From Bradyrhizobium genosp. L (GTDB taxonomy: Bacteria; Pseudomonadota; Alphaproteobacteria; Rhizobiales; Xanthobacteraceae): 64,000 nt of DNA. The stretch covers positions 6,969,501 to 7,033,500 of the forward strand of contig NZ_CP061378.1 in NCBI RefSeq assembly GCF_015624485.1, written 5' to 3'. The position numbers and the translations under genes are program-made. Positions 25,810-35,106 of the stretch are shown one piece after another (position 1 is the stretch's first letter; each line of letters starts with the position of its first letter). The notes below the pieces were generated by a model. The model did not search any database. It saw nothing but the letters and a program-made list of their open reading frames with translations, and was not told the DNA's origin.

Positions 25810-26048
25810 CATCTGAGAGAGCGCGGCGAAACCACTCTCTGCTTGTGTGATCTTGCTGTGTGACGTCCGGTTTGGCAGAACAGCATCGGCTGCTTCCTGC
25901 GTATTCTATATAATTCGATCCCTTCTTTAGGTATCCAGGGATGGAATTGGCGCTCGAACAGGTATTGATCCACGTATTCGTGGTATTGTTCAGCATATTT
26001 TGACTTGCCTCTATTTCCCCTCAGCCTCGCGGCGGCATTTGACCCCAA
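25809..26048 (-). CDS. Orphan reading frame, possible foreign or decayed gene fragment
   Basis: 79 codons from ATG 26048. The stretch SKYAEQYHEYVDQYLFERQ followed by FHPWIPKEGIELYRIRRKQ looks protein-like, with aromatic and charged residues, but codons are AT-rich (TTA, ATA, AGA, TAT), unlike all neighbours. There is no clear ribosome site. I recognise no family. It may be a remnant of a transferred gene, or chance. Confidence 0.2.
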   Translation of the reverse strand: MGSNAAARLRGNRGKSKYAEQYHEYVDQYLFERQFHPWIPKEGIELYRIRRKQPMLFCQTGRHTARSHKQRVVSPRSLR

Positions 26049-26341
26049 ATTTCCGGCTAATGCTGTGACTTAGCTTACAAATCACGCAGTTCCCGTGCCG
26101 ACCGGGTTGTTAACCAGAAAGCAAGCATGAGGCAGCGGGAGGCGGTGAAAGGTTCGCCGGATGCGTTCACAAAACCGGTAAAGTTTTCGGGACCCCGCCG
26201 ACGCGGCCTTTAGCGTCTTGCCTGCTTTCCCCACATCTTAAGCGGATTCAAAGCGCCGTCTGCCACGCTCACGGCATGAAACGATCCGGTCACGTGCGTG
26301 GGCTACAGCATTGCCCGCCGATGCCCGGACAGGGGTGTCAC

Positions 26342-27094
26342 ATGGGATTTTCGCTTCACCGGCGCGCGCTGCGCGCGGTCATGCTGGCTTGCGCCTTCGG
26401 CTGGCTCGTGCCGGTTGCCGAGCTCAACGCCGCATCGCTGCTCTCGCCCGGCCCGGCCGAATTGCTGCGGAAGTCGGCCGAGCCGTTCGGGCTGCCGACC
26501 GCGCTGCTCGTCGACGGCGGCCTGCGCGACAAATGGCTCGGCGTGCAGCGCCGGCTCGCCGACGAACTGGTGCAGCTCGCGATCTGCGACGGCGACCGCG
26601 CCGGCTGCGTCTCGCCGGAGGCGCTGCGTTTCCTCGGCATCATCGACGCCGGACGCGCGCACGACGGCCGTGCCCGGCTCGGCCAGATCAACCGCGCCGT
26701 CAATCTGGCGATCCGCCCGGGCAGCGACCTCGCGCTGTACGGCGAGGCCGACGTCTGGTCCTCGCCGCTCGCGACGCTGGCCAGGGGCGCCGGCGACTGC
26801 GAGGACTACGCGATCGCAAAATTCGTAGCCCTGCGCCAGGCCGGCGTCGCCGCAGACGACCTGCGGATCGTCGTCATGCATGATCAGCTCGGCGGCGAGG
26901 ACCATGCCGTCGTCGCCGCCAGGCTCGACGGCCACTGGCTGACGCTCGACAACCGCCGCATGGCGATGATCGAGGATACCGACGTCAGGAGCTTCCGGCC
27001 GACCTTCGTGATCGACCAGAACGGCGTCAGCAAATATGTTGATACAGCACCCGTGATCGAGGCGGCGCTGCGGCCGGTGACGCGGGCAAATTGA
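26342..27094 (+). CDS. Transglutaminase-like cysteine peptidase (BTLCP, LapG-like)
   Basis: 250 residues from ATG 26342, preceded by AGGGG; an in-frame ATG at 26276 would put a Cys/Pro-rich leader before the signal peptide (about residues 1-30, ending ELNA). BTLCP catalytic triad: Cys153 in GDCEDYA, His188 in EDHAVV, Asp203 in TLDNR. LapG, the model member, is a periplasmic protease that cuts a type I-secreted adhesin near its N-terminus to release cells from surfaces, under control of the c-di-GMP receptor LapD. The divergent adhesin supports the same role here. No LapD-like gene is in the window. Confidence 0.8.
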   Translation: MGFSLHRRALRAVMLACAFGWLVPVAELNAASLLSPGPAELLRKSAEPFGLPTALLVDGGLRDKWLGVQRRLADELVQLAICDGDRAGCVSPEALRFLGIIDAGRAHDGRARLGQINRAVNLAIRPGSDLALYGEADVWSSPLATLARGAGDCEDYAIAKFVALRQAGVAADDLRIVVMHDQLGGEDHAVVAARLDGHWLTLDNRRMAMIEDTDVRSFRPTFVIDQNGVSKYVDTAPVIEAALRPVTRAN

Positions 27095-27128
27095 ACGGAC
27101 GAGATCTATTCCGTCATCGCCAGGTGCA

Positions 27129-27214
27129 TAGGGTGGGCAAGGGCGCACTTGCGCCATGCCCACCATCAATCGCACTGCTCGTGATGGTGGGCACGCTTCG
27201 CTTTACCCACCCTA
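27129..27214. repeat. Palindromic intergenic repeat, type 2, copy 2
   Basis: 86 bp with inverted ends TAGGGTGGGCAA and TTACCCACCCTA and the inner pair ATGCCCACCATCA / TGATGGTGGGCAC. It matches the element at 15961-16081 but lacks part of the interior. It lies between the convergent protease and livK-like genes, where it can act as a bidirectional terminator. Confidence 0.75.
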
Positions 27215-27236
27215 CGGATTTCGCCGAACGGATCGC

Positions 27237-28436
27237 TCAGAACATCAGATTGTCCTTCACCAGGACCCAGCGGCCGCCCTTGATCTGCTGCACCTGGGTG
27301 ATGGTGTTGGCGAGATGGTCGGTCTTGGAGAATTTGGTCGGCGGCGAGTTGAAGATGTCGAGGAACTTGTCACCCGACTCCAGCGCATCCAGCATCTTCT
27401 GCCCGGTGAGGTCCTTGCCGGCCTTCTGGGCATAGAACGCGAAGGTCATCACCGCGTTGTAGCCGATGATCGCCTGGGTGTTGGCGTCGGTGTTGAACAT
27501 CTTCTTGTAGTTGGCGAGCCAGTCCTTCACCTTGCCCTTGGCGGTGTCCTCATAGGGGATTTCGAAGCCCGAGGCCGCGTAGAGTCCTTCGACCGCCTCC
27601 TTGCCGAGTGTCGGCACTTCCAGCACGTTGGTCGGCGTGGCGCCGAGGAAGGTGACGTCCCAGCCGAGCTTCCTCGCCTCGCTCATCGCGCCGATGGTCT
27701 CGCGGATCACGGTGCCGAGCACGACGAGATCGCAGCCGTCGGATTTCATCTTGGCGACCTGCGCCGAGAAGTCGGAGGCGCCGCGTTTGTAGCTCGTGAT
27801 TGAGGCCGGTTGCACCTTCATCGCCTCGAGCTGCTGGGTGAAGCCGTCGAGCACGTTCTTGCCGTACTCGTCGTCCTGGTGCATGACGCAGGGCTTCTTG
27901 AAGTTCTTCCACTCCATCATGTATTTGAGCGCGGCGCGGGTGCTCTCGACATAGGGCAGCAGGTTGTTGAACTTGAGCCGCTCCTGCGGCTTGGTCGGAT
28001 CGAACTTGAAGGTGAATTCGGCGGCGGTGAGCGGAAACAGTTGCAGCACGCCGGCGTCGAACAGGATGTCCTGGGCGGCCAAGGTCGGCGCCGAGCCCAT
28101 CGAGCCGATCATGACGAAGATCTTGTCGCGCTCGACCATCTTCTGCGAGGCCAGCACGCCCTTCTTCGGATCATAGCCGTTGTCCTCGAGGATCATCCTG
28201 AGCTTGCGGCCGTTGATGCCGCCGGAGGCGTTGATCTCCTCCACCGCCATCTTCATGCCGTTCGACACCGGCACGCCCCAGACCTTGATCGGGCCCGAGA
28301 GGTCCTGATGCGTCCCGATCACGATCTCGGTCGGCGAGATGCCCTGGTTGGTGACCTTGGTCTGGGCGATGGCCGGCAGGCAGGTCAGCGCCAGGGCGCT
28401 CACCGCAAGGCCCAGCGCTTTCAGCGATTTCGACAT
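27237..28436 (-). CDS. ABC transporter substrate-binding protein (LivK-like, peripla_BP_6)
   Basis: 399 residues from ATG 28436, with GGAGGAG upstream; the longer in-frame start at 28532 precedes this ribosome site and is rejected. The signal peptide is about residues 1-24 (LTCLPAIAQ). The domain begins TEIVIGTHQDLSGPI, typical of leucine/amide-binding type 1 periplasmic proteins. It is the last gene of the livHMGF-fadD-livK operon. Because an acyl-CoA ligase is encoded beside it, the ligand may be an aromatic or aliphatic carboxylate rather than an amino acid. Confidence 0.9.
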   Translation of the reverse strand: MSKSLKALGLAVSALALTCLPAIAQTKVTNQGISPTEIVIGTHQDLSGPIKVWGVPVSNGMKMAVEEINASGGINGRKLRMILEDNGYDPKKGVLASQKMVERDKIFVMIGSMGSAPTLAAQDILFDAGVLQLFPLTAAEFTFKFDPTKPQERLKFNNLLPYVESTRAALKYMMEWKNFKKPCVMHQDDEYGKNVLDGFTQQLEAMKVQPASITSYKRGASDFSAQVAKMKSDGCDLVVLGTVIRETIGAMSEARKLGWDVTFLGATPTNVLEVPTLGKEAVEGLYAASGFEIPYEDTAKGKVKDWLANYKKMFNTDANTQAIIGYNAVMTFAFYAQKAGKDLTGQKMLDALESGDKFLDIFNSPPTKFSKTDHLANTITQVQQIKGGRWVLVKDNLMF

Positions 28437-28528
28437 TGCAGTCTCCTCCTTCAGTGGCCCCCTTGTTGTGCGAAGGGTCGGGCCTGCGTCAGCCCTCCGC
28501 CGTTTCCGCCTGGTCTTGAACGATCGCG

Positions 28529-30367
28529 TCATGCGACCGCGCGCTCGCGATACATCGCGTCGATCTCGGCCGCGTAGCGCTTGTTCACGAAGTTGCGCTT
28601 CAGCTTCATGGTCGGCGTCAGCTCCTCGTCCTCCGGCGTGAGCTGGCGCTCGATCAAATAGAACCGCTTGATGGTCTCGACGCGCGCGAACTTGGTATTC
28701 ACGGCCTCGACCTCGCGCTGGATCAGGTCCTGGATTTCACGGGCGCGGCACAGGCTCGCGTAATTGGTGAAGGGGATGTCGTGATCCTGGGCGAACTTCT
28801 CGACGTTCTCCTGGTCGATCATGATCAGACAGGTGAGATAAGGCCGCTGGTCGCCGATCACGACCGCGTCCGAGACGTAGGGCGAGAATTTCAGCTGGTT
28901 CTCGATCTCCGACGGCGTGATGTTCTTGCCGCCCGCGGTGATGATGATGTCCTTCATCCGGTCGGTGATCTTGACATAGCCTTCATTGTCGATCGCACCG
29001 ACATCGCCGGTGTGCAGCCAGCCCTTGGCATCGATGGTCTCGGCGGTCTTCTCGGGCTGGTTGAGGTAGCCCATGAACAGGAAGTCACCCTTGATCAGGA
29101 TCTCGCCCTTCGGGCAGATCATCACCTCGCCCCAGGGCGCGGCCTTGCCGACCGAGCCGAGCTTGACGCGGTCGGCCGGCATCATGGTGGCGACGCCGCA
29201 ATTCTCGGTCTGGCCGTAGACCTCGCGCATGTCGAGGCCGAGCGCGAGATACCAGCGGATCAGATCCGGCGAGATCGGCGCCGCACCGGTCAGCGCGATC
29301 CGGCAGCGGTCGAGCCCGAGCATGCGGCGGATGTTGCGGAACACCAGCCAGTAGGCGGCGCGGTTCGCAAGCCGCAGTGACAACGGCGGCGTCTCGCCCT
29401 CGAGCCGGCACTCGGTCATGCGGTTGCCGATCGCGAGCGCGCGGGCGTACACAAATTGCTGGAACGGGGTTGCATCCTTCAGCGCGATGGTGATGCCCGA
29501 ATAGAACTTCTCCCAGATCCGCGGCACCGCGAGGAATGCGGTCGGCTGCACCTCGCGCAGATTGTCCGGCACCGTCTCGGGGCTTTCGGCGAAATTCATC
29601 ACCGAGCCGAGCGCGATCGAGAGGTAGTAGCCGCCGATCCGCTCGGCGACATGGCAGAGCGGCAGGAACACCAGCCGCTCCTCGGCATCGGTCGACGGGA
29701 AGAGATCGTTGGCGTGGCGCATCTGGTGCGTCACGCTGCGATTGGAATGCATCGCGCCCTTCGGCGGGCCCGTGGTGCCCGAGGTGTAGACCAGGATTGC
29801 GAGATCGGAGGCGGTGCGGCTGCCGGTCATCTCGTCCCACAAGGCATCGTTGCCTTGCGCATGGTTGCGGCCGAGCGCGGTGAATTCGGCGAGCGACAGC
29901 ACCATCGGATCGGAGAAGCCGCTGAGCCCCTCCATGTCGAACACGATGATCTTCTGCAACGTCGGACATCGCGCGCGGCAGGCCAGCACCTTGTCGAGCT
30001 GCTCCTCGTCCTCGACGAAGACGATCTTCGTGCCGGAATCATTGACGAGATATTCGACCTGCATCGCCGAATCGGTCGGATAAATCCCGGAGGACACGCC
30101 GCCGGAGCACAGGATTCCCATGTCGGCATAGACCCATTCGGGCACCGCATTGGCGATGATCGAGGCGACGTCGCCGGCGCGGAAGCCCGTCGCATGCAGG
30201 CCGTAGGCGATGTCCCTGGAGATCTCGAGCCATTGCCGCCAGCTGGTCGGCTGCCAGATGCCGAACTTCTTCTCGCGGATCGCGGCCCTTTCGCCACGCG
30301 TCTGCACCGCGAGCAGAAAGCTCCTCGCGATCGTGTCTGCGACTGTCAGCACTGCCGGCTTGGCCAT
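28529..30367 (-). CDS. Long-chain-type acyl-CoA synthetase (AMP-forming)
   Basis: 612 residues from ATG 30367, preceded by AGGAGGAAG. Adenylation motifs: ILVYTSGTTGPPKGAMHSN (P-loop), MREVYGQTENCG, and GWLHTGDVGAIDNEGYVKI with the later ITAGGKNITPSEIE. It activates a carboxylic acid to its CoA thioester using ATP. The position between livF and livK suggests it traps the imported acid. By length and motifs it is closer to long-chain acyl-CoA synthetases than to benzoate ligases, but the substrate is not determinable here. Confidence 0.88.
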   Translation of the reverse strand: MAKPAVLTVADTIARSFLLAVQTRGERAAIREKKFGIWQPTSWRQWLEISRDIAYGLHATGFRAGDVASIIANAVPEWVYADMGILCSGGVSSGIYPTDSAMQVEYLVNDSGTKIVFVEDEEQLDKVLACRARCPTLQKIIVFDMEGLSGFSDPMVLSLAEFTALGRNHAQGNDALWDEMTGSRTASDLAILVYTSGTTGPPKGAMHSNRSVTHQMRHANDLFPSTDAEERLVFLPLCHVAERIGGYYLSIALGSVMNFAESPETVPDNLREVQPTAFLAVPRIWEKFYSGITIALKDATPFQQFVYARALAIGNRMTECRLEGETPPLSLRLANRAAYWLVFRNIRRMLGLDRCRIALTGAAPISPDLIRWYLALGLDMREVYGQTENCGVATMMPADRVKLGSVGKAAPWGEVMICPKGEILIKGDFLFMGYLNQPEKTAETIDAKGWLHTGDVGAIDNEGYVKITDRMKDIIITAGGKNITPSEIENQLKFSPYVSDAVVIGDQRPYLTCLIMIDQENVEKFAQDHDIPFTNYASLCRAREIQDLIQREVEAVNTKFARVETIKRFYLIERQLTPEDEELTPTMKLKRNFVNKRYAAEIDAMYRERAVA

Positions 30368-30460
30368 GCGCGCTTCCTCCTCTGTCGCCTGCCCGCGTGC
30401 CGGTTCTCGGTGCCGGTCTTGTTCGCGAATGCAGGAATGAACTCTAGCTGCCAATCCCTC

Positions 30461-31240
30461 TTACCGCCACGTCTTCTTCTTTTTCCAGCGTCGCTCGCCC
30501 CGCGCGCCGGCTTCCTTGGCGCCGAGATAGAACTCCTGGATGTCGGGTGAATTCATCAGCCGCTCGCAAGTGTCGTTCATGACGACGCGGCCGATCTCCA
30601 GCACATAGCCGTAATGCGCCGTCTCCAGCGCGATCTTGGCATTCTGTTCGACCAGCAGGATCGACATGCCCTGCTCCTCGTTGACGCGGCGGATGATGGT
30701 GAAGATCTCCTTCACCAGAATCGGCGACAGGCCAAGCGACGGCTCGTCGAGCAGCAGCAGCGTCGGCCGGTTCATCAGCGCGCGTCCGATCGCGAGCATC
30801 TGCTGCTCGCCGCCAGAGAGCTGCCCGGCCGGCTGGCCGAGCCGCTCCTTCAGCCGCGGAAAATAGCCGTAGACGCGTTCGAGGTCATCAGCCACGGCGT
30901 CGCGGTCGCGGCGCGGATACGCCCCCATCATCAGGTTCTCGCGCACCGACAGGAACGGAAACACCTCGCGCCCCTCCGGCACATGGCTCAGGCCGAGCCG
31001 CACGATCTTGTCGGCCTCCATGCGCTGGATCGGTCGCCCCAAGAATTCGATGCTGCCCTTCTGCGGGTCGAGGATGCCCGAGATCGTCTTCAGCACCGTG
31101 GTCTTGCCGGCGCCATTGGCCCCTAACAGCGTCACGATCTTTCCGCGCGGCACGTCGAGGCTGATGCCACGGATGGCCATGATCGGCCCATAATAGCTCT
31201 CGATGTTGCTGAGCTTGAGGATAATGTCCGATACGCTCAT
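30461..31240 (-). CDS. Branched-chain-type ABC transporter ATP-binding protein (LivF-like)
   Basis: 259 residues from ATG 31240 (GAGGATG upstream). Walker A GANGAGKTT, signature LSGGEQQMLAIGRAL, Walker B LLLDEPSLGLSP, all typical of LivF. Ten bases separate it from the LivG-like gene. The C-terminus has a basic tail (RRWKKKKTWR). Confidence 0.9.
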   Translation of the reverse strand: MSVSDIILKLSNIESYYGPIMAIRGISLDVPRGKIVTLLGANGAGKTTVLKTISGILDPQKGSIEFLGRPIQRMEADKIVRLGLSHVPEGREVFPFLSVRENLMMGAYPRRDRDAVADDLERVYGYFPRLKERLGQPAGQLSGGEQQMLAIGRALMNRPTLLLLDEPSLGLSPILVKEIFTIIRRVNEEQGMSILLVEQNAKIALETAHYGYVLEIGRVVMNDTCERLMNSPDIQEFYLGAKEAGARGERRWKKKKTWR

Positions 31241-31250
31241 GGCATCATCC

Positions 31251-32009
31251 TCATGCGCCGAGATAGGCTGCGACGACGTCGGGATGGTGCTGCACCTCCG
31301 ACGGCGAGCCCATCGCCAGCACGCGGCCATAGTTCAGCGCGATGACGCGGTCGGAGACGCGGTTGACCAGGGTCATGTCGTGCTCAACCATCAGCACGGT
31401 GATGCCGAGCTCGCTCTTCATGTCGCGTATCCAGAACGACATGTCGTCGGTCTCCTCGACATTCAGCCCCGAGGACGGCTCGTCGAGCAGGATCAGCTTC
31501 GGCTCCGAGCACAGCGCCCGCGCCAGCTCGATCACCTTGCGCACGCCATAGGGCAGGCCCGAGATCAGCTTGTCGCGGTAGGGTTCGAGATCGAGGAACT
31601 CGATCACCTGCTCGACCCTGCGGCGATGCAGCTTCTCGCCGTCGCGCACGCTCGGCAGGAACAGCAATTCCTGCCAGAGTTGCGTGGTGGAATGGCGATG
31701 GCGGCCGACCAGCAAATTGCTCAGCACGGTCGCGTTCTCGAACAGCTCGATGTTCTGGAAGGTGCGGGCAATACCGAGCCTGGCGATGTCATAGGCCGGC
31801 TCGCGGGTGATATCCTGGTCCTCGAAGAAGATCTTGCCGGAGGTCGGCGGATAGATCCGCGAGATCAGATTGAAGATCGAGCTTTTCCCCGCGCCGTTGG
31901 GCCCGATGATCGACAGGATCTCGCCCTTCTCGACCGCGAAGCTGACCGCATCGACCGCCTTCAGGCCGCCGAAATGCAAAGACAGGTTTTCGGCGCGGAA
32001 ATAGCTCAT
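31251..32009 (-). CDS. Branched-chain-type ABC transporter ATP-binding protein (LivG-like)
   Basis: 252 residues from ATG 32009, which overlaps the livM-like stop (ATGA). Walker A GPNGAGKSS, Walker B LILLDEPSSGLN, and the LivG-type IARTFQNIELFENATVLSN segment. The signature helix reads LPYGVRKVIELARAL, with YG replacing the usual SGG as in most LivG proteins. Confidence 0.9.
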   Translation of the reverse strand: MSYFRAENLSLHFGGLKAVDAVSFAVEKGEILSIIGPNGAGKSSIFNLISRIYPPTSGKIFFEDQDITREPAYDIARLGIARTFQNIELFENATVLSNLLVGRHRHSTTQLWQELLFLPSVRDGEKLHRRRVEQVIEFLDLEPYRDKLISGLPYGVRKVIELARALCSEPKLILLDEPSSGLNVEETDDMSFWIRDMKSELGITVLMVEHDMTLVNRVSDRVIALNYGRVLAMGSPSEVQHHPDVVAAYLGA

Positions 32010-33157
32010 CGGTTCCGCTCCGATTTCACATAGATCTTCTGCCGCTTGAAGGTGGCGCGCTTGTAGAGCGGGAACAGCTGGAAGAACAGCTTGATCTTCA
32101 ACCACCGGCCGTAGAGCCCGAGCGGCTCGAACAGCACGAAGGCGACGATGATGATGCCGTAGATCGCGCCCTTCAAGCCGTTGAGCGAGGCGAACGCCGC
32201 AGCGGTGTCCTGGATGTGACCCGCACGCTCCGGGCTCGCACCGAGCGTCGCGGCGATGCCTGCGATCACGCCGGGCAAATCGTCCTTCAGATAGCTCAGG
32301 AACGGGTCGATCATCACCAGGAAGATCGCACCCAGCACCGCGCCATGCAGGCTGAAGATGCCGCCGATCAGGATCACGATGATGAACTCGATCGAGAGCT
32401 GCAGCGTGAACATCTCCGGCGAGATGAACGACATCTTGTGCGCAAACAGCACGCCGGCAAGGCCGGTGATGCCAGCCGAGATCGCGAACGACTTCACCTT
32501 GTAGAGCGAGACATTGATGCCCATGCTGCGCGCCGCGGTCTCGCTGTCGCGGATCGCGACGAAGGCGCGGCCGGTCGGCGCGCGCAGCAGGTTGAGCGTA
32601 CCGACGATGGTCAGCACCAGCACCGCGAGGCAGAGGTAATAGAAGGTCGGGCTGTCGCGCGACACATTGGTGCCGAGCATCTGGATGGTCTTGACCCGCA
32701 TGCCTTCATTGCCGTTGGTCACGCTCTCCCACCGCGCCATGATCTCCTCGACGATGAAGGCAAAGGAGATCGTCGCGATCACGAGATAGATGCCTTGCAG
32801 CCGCAACGCCGGAAAGCCGACCAGCGCGCCGACCACGCCGGTGAGCAGCCCCGCGGCGAGGAAATAGACCGGGAACGGCACGTTGAATTGTTGCAGATAG
32901 GCCGCGGTGTAGGCGCCGATCGCAAGGAAGGCGGCATGGCCGAGCGAGGCCTGCCCGGTGAAGCCGGTCAGGATCATCAGCCCGACGCCGACGGTGGCGT
33001 AGATGCAGACGAAGACGAGCTGGCTCACCAGATAGCTCGAGAGCAGGTAGGGCGCGATCAGCAGCACCGCGAGCAACAAGCCATAGGAGATGATGTAGCC
33101 CGAATGCGGCAGCAGCCTGATGTCGTCTTCGTAATCGGTCTTGAAGAGAAAGCGCAT
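32006..33157 (-). CDS. Branched-chain-type ABC transporter permease (LivM-like)
   Basis: 383 residues with about ten membrane segments. Family motifs are GFTGQASLGHAAFLAIGAY and FVAIRDSETAARSMGINV. About 50 extra residues follow the last membrane segment, ending in a very basic cytoplasmic tail (FKRQKIYVKSERNR). It overlaps livG by four bases and follows livH by nine. Confidence 0.9.
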   Translation of the reverse strand: MRFLFKTDYEDDIRLLPHSGYIISYGLLLAVLLIAPYLLSSYLVSQLVFVCIYATVGVGLMILTGFTGQASLGHAAFLAIGAYTAAYLQQFNVPFPVYFLAAGLLTGVVGALVGFPALRLQGIYLVIATISFAFIVEEIMARWESVTNGNEGMRVKTIQMLGTNVSRDSPTFYYLCLAVLVLTIVGTLNLLRAPTGRAFVAIRDSETAARSMGINVSLYKVKSFAISAGITGLAGVLFAHKMSFISPEMFTLQLSIEFIIVILIGGIFSLHGAVLGAIFLVMIDPFLSYLKDDLPGVIAGIAATLGASPERAGHIQDTAAAFASLNGLKGAIYGIIIVAFVLFEPLGLYGRWLKIKLFFQLFPLYKRATFKRQKIYVKSERNR

Positions 33158-33166
33158 GGGTTCCCC

Positions 33167-34042
33167 TCAAACCTTCTTGCGGATGTGAGCGCCGAACAGG
33201 CCTTCCGGCTTGAGCAGCAGCACTGCGAGCAGCACCAGATAGGGCGCGACGTCCTTCCAGCCCTGCGGCAAATAGAAGCCGGCCATGCTCTCGATCACGC
33301 CGATCAGGACGCCGCCGACCACGGCGCCCGGGATCGAGCCGAAGCCGCCGAGCACGGCGGCCGGAAACGCCTTCAGCCCGAGCACCAGGCCGACATTGGA
33401 ATGGATGAAGGTGATCGGCGCCAGCAGCACGCCGGCGCAGGTCGCGACCGCCGCCGAGATCGCCCAGACGATCGACACCACGCGTTTGACCGGAATGCCC
33501 ATGTAGTAGGCCGCCAGCATGTTCTCGGAACTGGCCCGCATCGCGGTGCCGAGCGTGGTGCGGTTGAAGAACAGATAGAGCAGCGCGCACAGGATGATGG
33601 TCGCCGCGATCACCGACAGCTTGTCATAGGCGAGCACCAGAGAGCCGATCCGCAGCACGCCCTGGCTGAACGGCGTCTCGATCTTGAAGTCGTCGGTGCC
33701 CCAGATCATGCCGGCGACCGAGCGCAGGAAATAGCCCAGCCCGATGGTCGCCATGATGATGGAGAATTGCGGATAGCCGAGGATCGGCCGCACCACCAGC
33801 CGCTCCGCCAGCATGCCGAACAACGCCATGCAGATCACGGCACCGGCGAAGCCGACCCAGTAGTTCAATCCGAGCATGCCGATGAAGGTGAACGCGAAGA
33901 AGCCGCCCAGCATCATCAGATCGCCTTGCGCGAAATTGACGACCTCGGTGGCCTTGTAGACCAGCACGAAGCCGAGCGCGATCAGGCCGTAAACGCAGCC
34001 GAGCGCGATGCCGCTGACGAGCTGCTGAACAAAGTCCAGCAT
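33167..34042 (-). CDS. Branched-chain-type ABC transporter permease (LivH-like)
   Basis: 291 residues from ATG 34042 with the strong ribosome site GGGGAGGG. Family motifs include VYGLIALGFVLVYKATEVVN, FAQGDLMMLGG and the EAA-like MRASSENMLAAYYMGIP. First gene of the operon; its promoter should lie within 34043-34338. Confidence 0.9.
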   Translation of the reverse strand: MLDFVQQLVSGIALGCVYGLIALGFVLVYKATEVVNFAQGDLMMLGGFFAFTFIGMLGLNYWVGFAGAVICMALFGMLAERLVVRPILGYPQFSIIMATIGLGYFLRSVAGMIWGTDDFKIETPFSQGVLRIGSLVLAYDKLSVIAATIILCALLYLFFNRTTLGTAMRASSENMLAAYYMGIPVKRVVSIVWAISAAVATCAGVLLAPITFIHSNVGLVLGLKAFPAAVLGGFGSIPGAVVGGVLIGVIESMAGFYLPQGWKDVAPYLVLLAVLLLKPEGLFGAHIRKKV

Positions 34043-34338
34043 CGTTCCCTCCCCGATGCGCGGCGATTCTCTTCCGATCGCCTGCCGCATCCCGCCTCCG
34101 CGCCCTTGTGTCGAAAGCGCTGGAAGCCGCTATGTCCGTCCCGGATTGAGCCAAAAGGCCCGATCCCTGTCAACAAACCGCCGACCGGCCGCCATCATCA
34201 CATTTGCGGAGAAATGCCGCAGCACGGACTATTACGGATAACGCCTTCGATTTGTGTGGGGCGATTCACCGCACCGAAACGGTTCTTGGCCCACAATGCA
34301 CGCAACCGACGGGCGAAATCGGGGATCGCGACGACATC
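34043..34338. other. Divergent intergenic region, liv operon / ABC exporter
   Basis: About 296 bases containing the promoters of both divergent operons. I see no convincing -35/-10 pair, sigma-54 site or long dyad, and no further gene. Confidence 0.5.
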
Positions 34339-35106
34339 ATGACAGCAGGCCTCATGACAACAGGACTCGCCGCACTCTCCGTGCGAGGGTTAACCAAGCG
34401 TTTTGACCGCCCGGCGGTCGACGCGCTCGATCTCACCGTACGCGTCGGCGAGTTCTATGCGCTGCTCGGCCCGAACGGCGCCGGCAAGACCACGACGCTG
34501 CGCATGGTGGCGGGGCTGCTCAAGCCCGATGCCGGCTCAGTGTCGATCCTCGGCATCGACGCGCTCACCGATCCGGTCGCCGCCAAGCAGATCATGGCCT
34601 GGGTGTCCGACGAGCCGATGATCTACGACAAGCTGACGCCGCTGGAATATCTCGAATTCGTCGCCGGCCTGTGGGGCGTCGATCCCCGAAAGTCCGAGGC
34701 ATCGGCGCGCGACCTGCTGGTCTCGCTCGGGCTCGAGCAGCACCTCGACGAACGCTGCGAGGGATTTTCAAAGGGCATGCGCCAGAAGGTGGCGCTGGCC
34801 GGCGCGCTGGTGCACGATCCGCGGCTGATCATCCTCGACGAGCCCTTGACCGGCCTCGACGCGCTGTCGGCGCGTCATGTCAAGGGATTGCTGCAGGAGC
34901 GCGTCCGCGCCGGCTGCACCGTGATCATGACCACGCATATCCTCGAGGTCGCCGAGCGGATGGCCGACCGCATCGGCGTCATCGCCGCCGGCACCTTGAT
35001 CGCCGAAGGCACGCTCACCGAGCTGCGTCAGCAGAGCGGCCGCAACGACACCAGCCTGGAAGATATGTTCATCGCGCTGGTCGATACCGAAGCGGCGGCC
35101 GCGTGA
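34339..35106 (+). CDS. ABC-2 type exporter ATP-binding protein
   Basis: 255 residues from ATG 34339; a second ATG at 34354 is also possible. Walker A GPNGAGKTT, signature FSKGMRQKVALAGAL (SKGMRQ as in CcmA/DrrA-like exporters), Walker B LIILDEPLTGLD. Its stop overlaps the GTG of the permease (GTGA at 35103). The pair forms a two-gene exporter of unknown substrate. Confidence 0.88.
   Translation: MTAGLMTTGLAALSVRGLTKRFDRPAVDALDLTVRVGEFYALLGPNGAGKTTTLRMVAGLLKPDAGSVSILGIDALTDPVAAKQIMAWVSDEPMIYDKLTPLEYLEFVAGLWGVDPRKSEASARDLLVSLGLEQHLDERCEGFSKGMRQKVALAGALVHDPRLIILDEPLTGLDALSARHVKGLLQERVRAGCTVIMTTHILEVAERMADRIGVIAAGTLIAEGTLTELRQQSGRNDTSLEDMFIALVDTEAAAA

Larger units (their letters stand above)
25749..26341. 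other. Long divergent intergenic region, partly AT-rich
   Basis: About 590 bases between the adhesin and protease genes. The first 300 bases are clearly richer in A and T than the surroundings, with runs such as TAATAATCATAGAATATGC. It holds a 26-bp dyad (25784-25809) and one orphan reading frame (25809-26048). The part nearer the protease (26050-26341) shows no feature I can support. Confidence 0.6.

Noticed and set aside
34250..34300. Sigma-54 promoter upstream of the ABC exporter (TGGCCCACAATGCAC)
   Set aside because: GG-to-GC spacing is two bases too short.
32216..34342. 708-codon plus-strand open frame opposite livM/livH
   Set aside because: His/Asp/Arg/Gln-rich shadow of two clear permease genes on the other strand.
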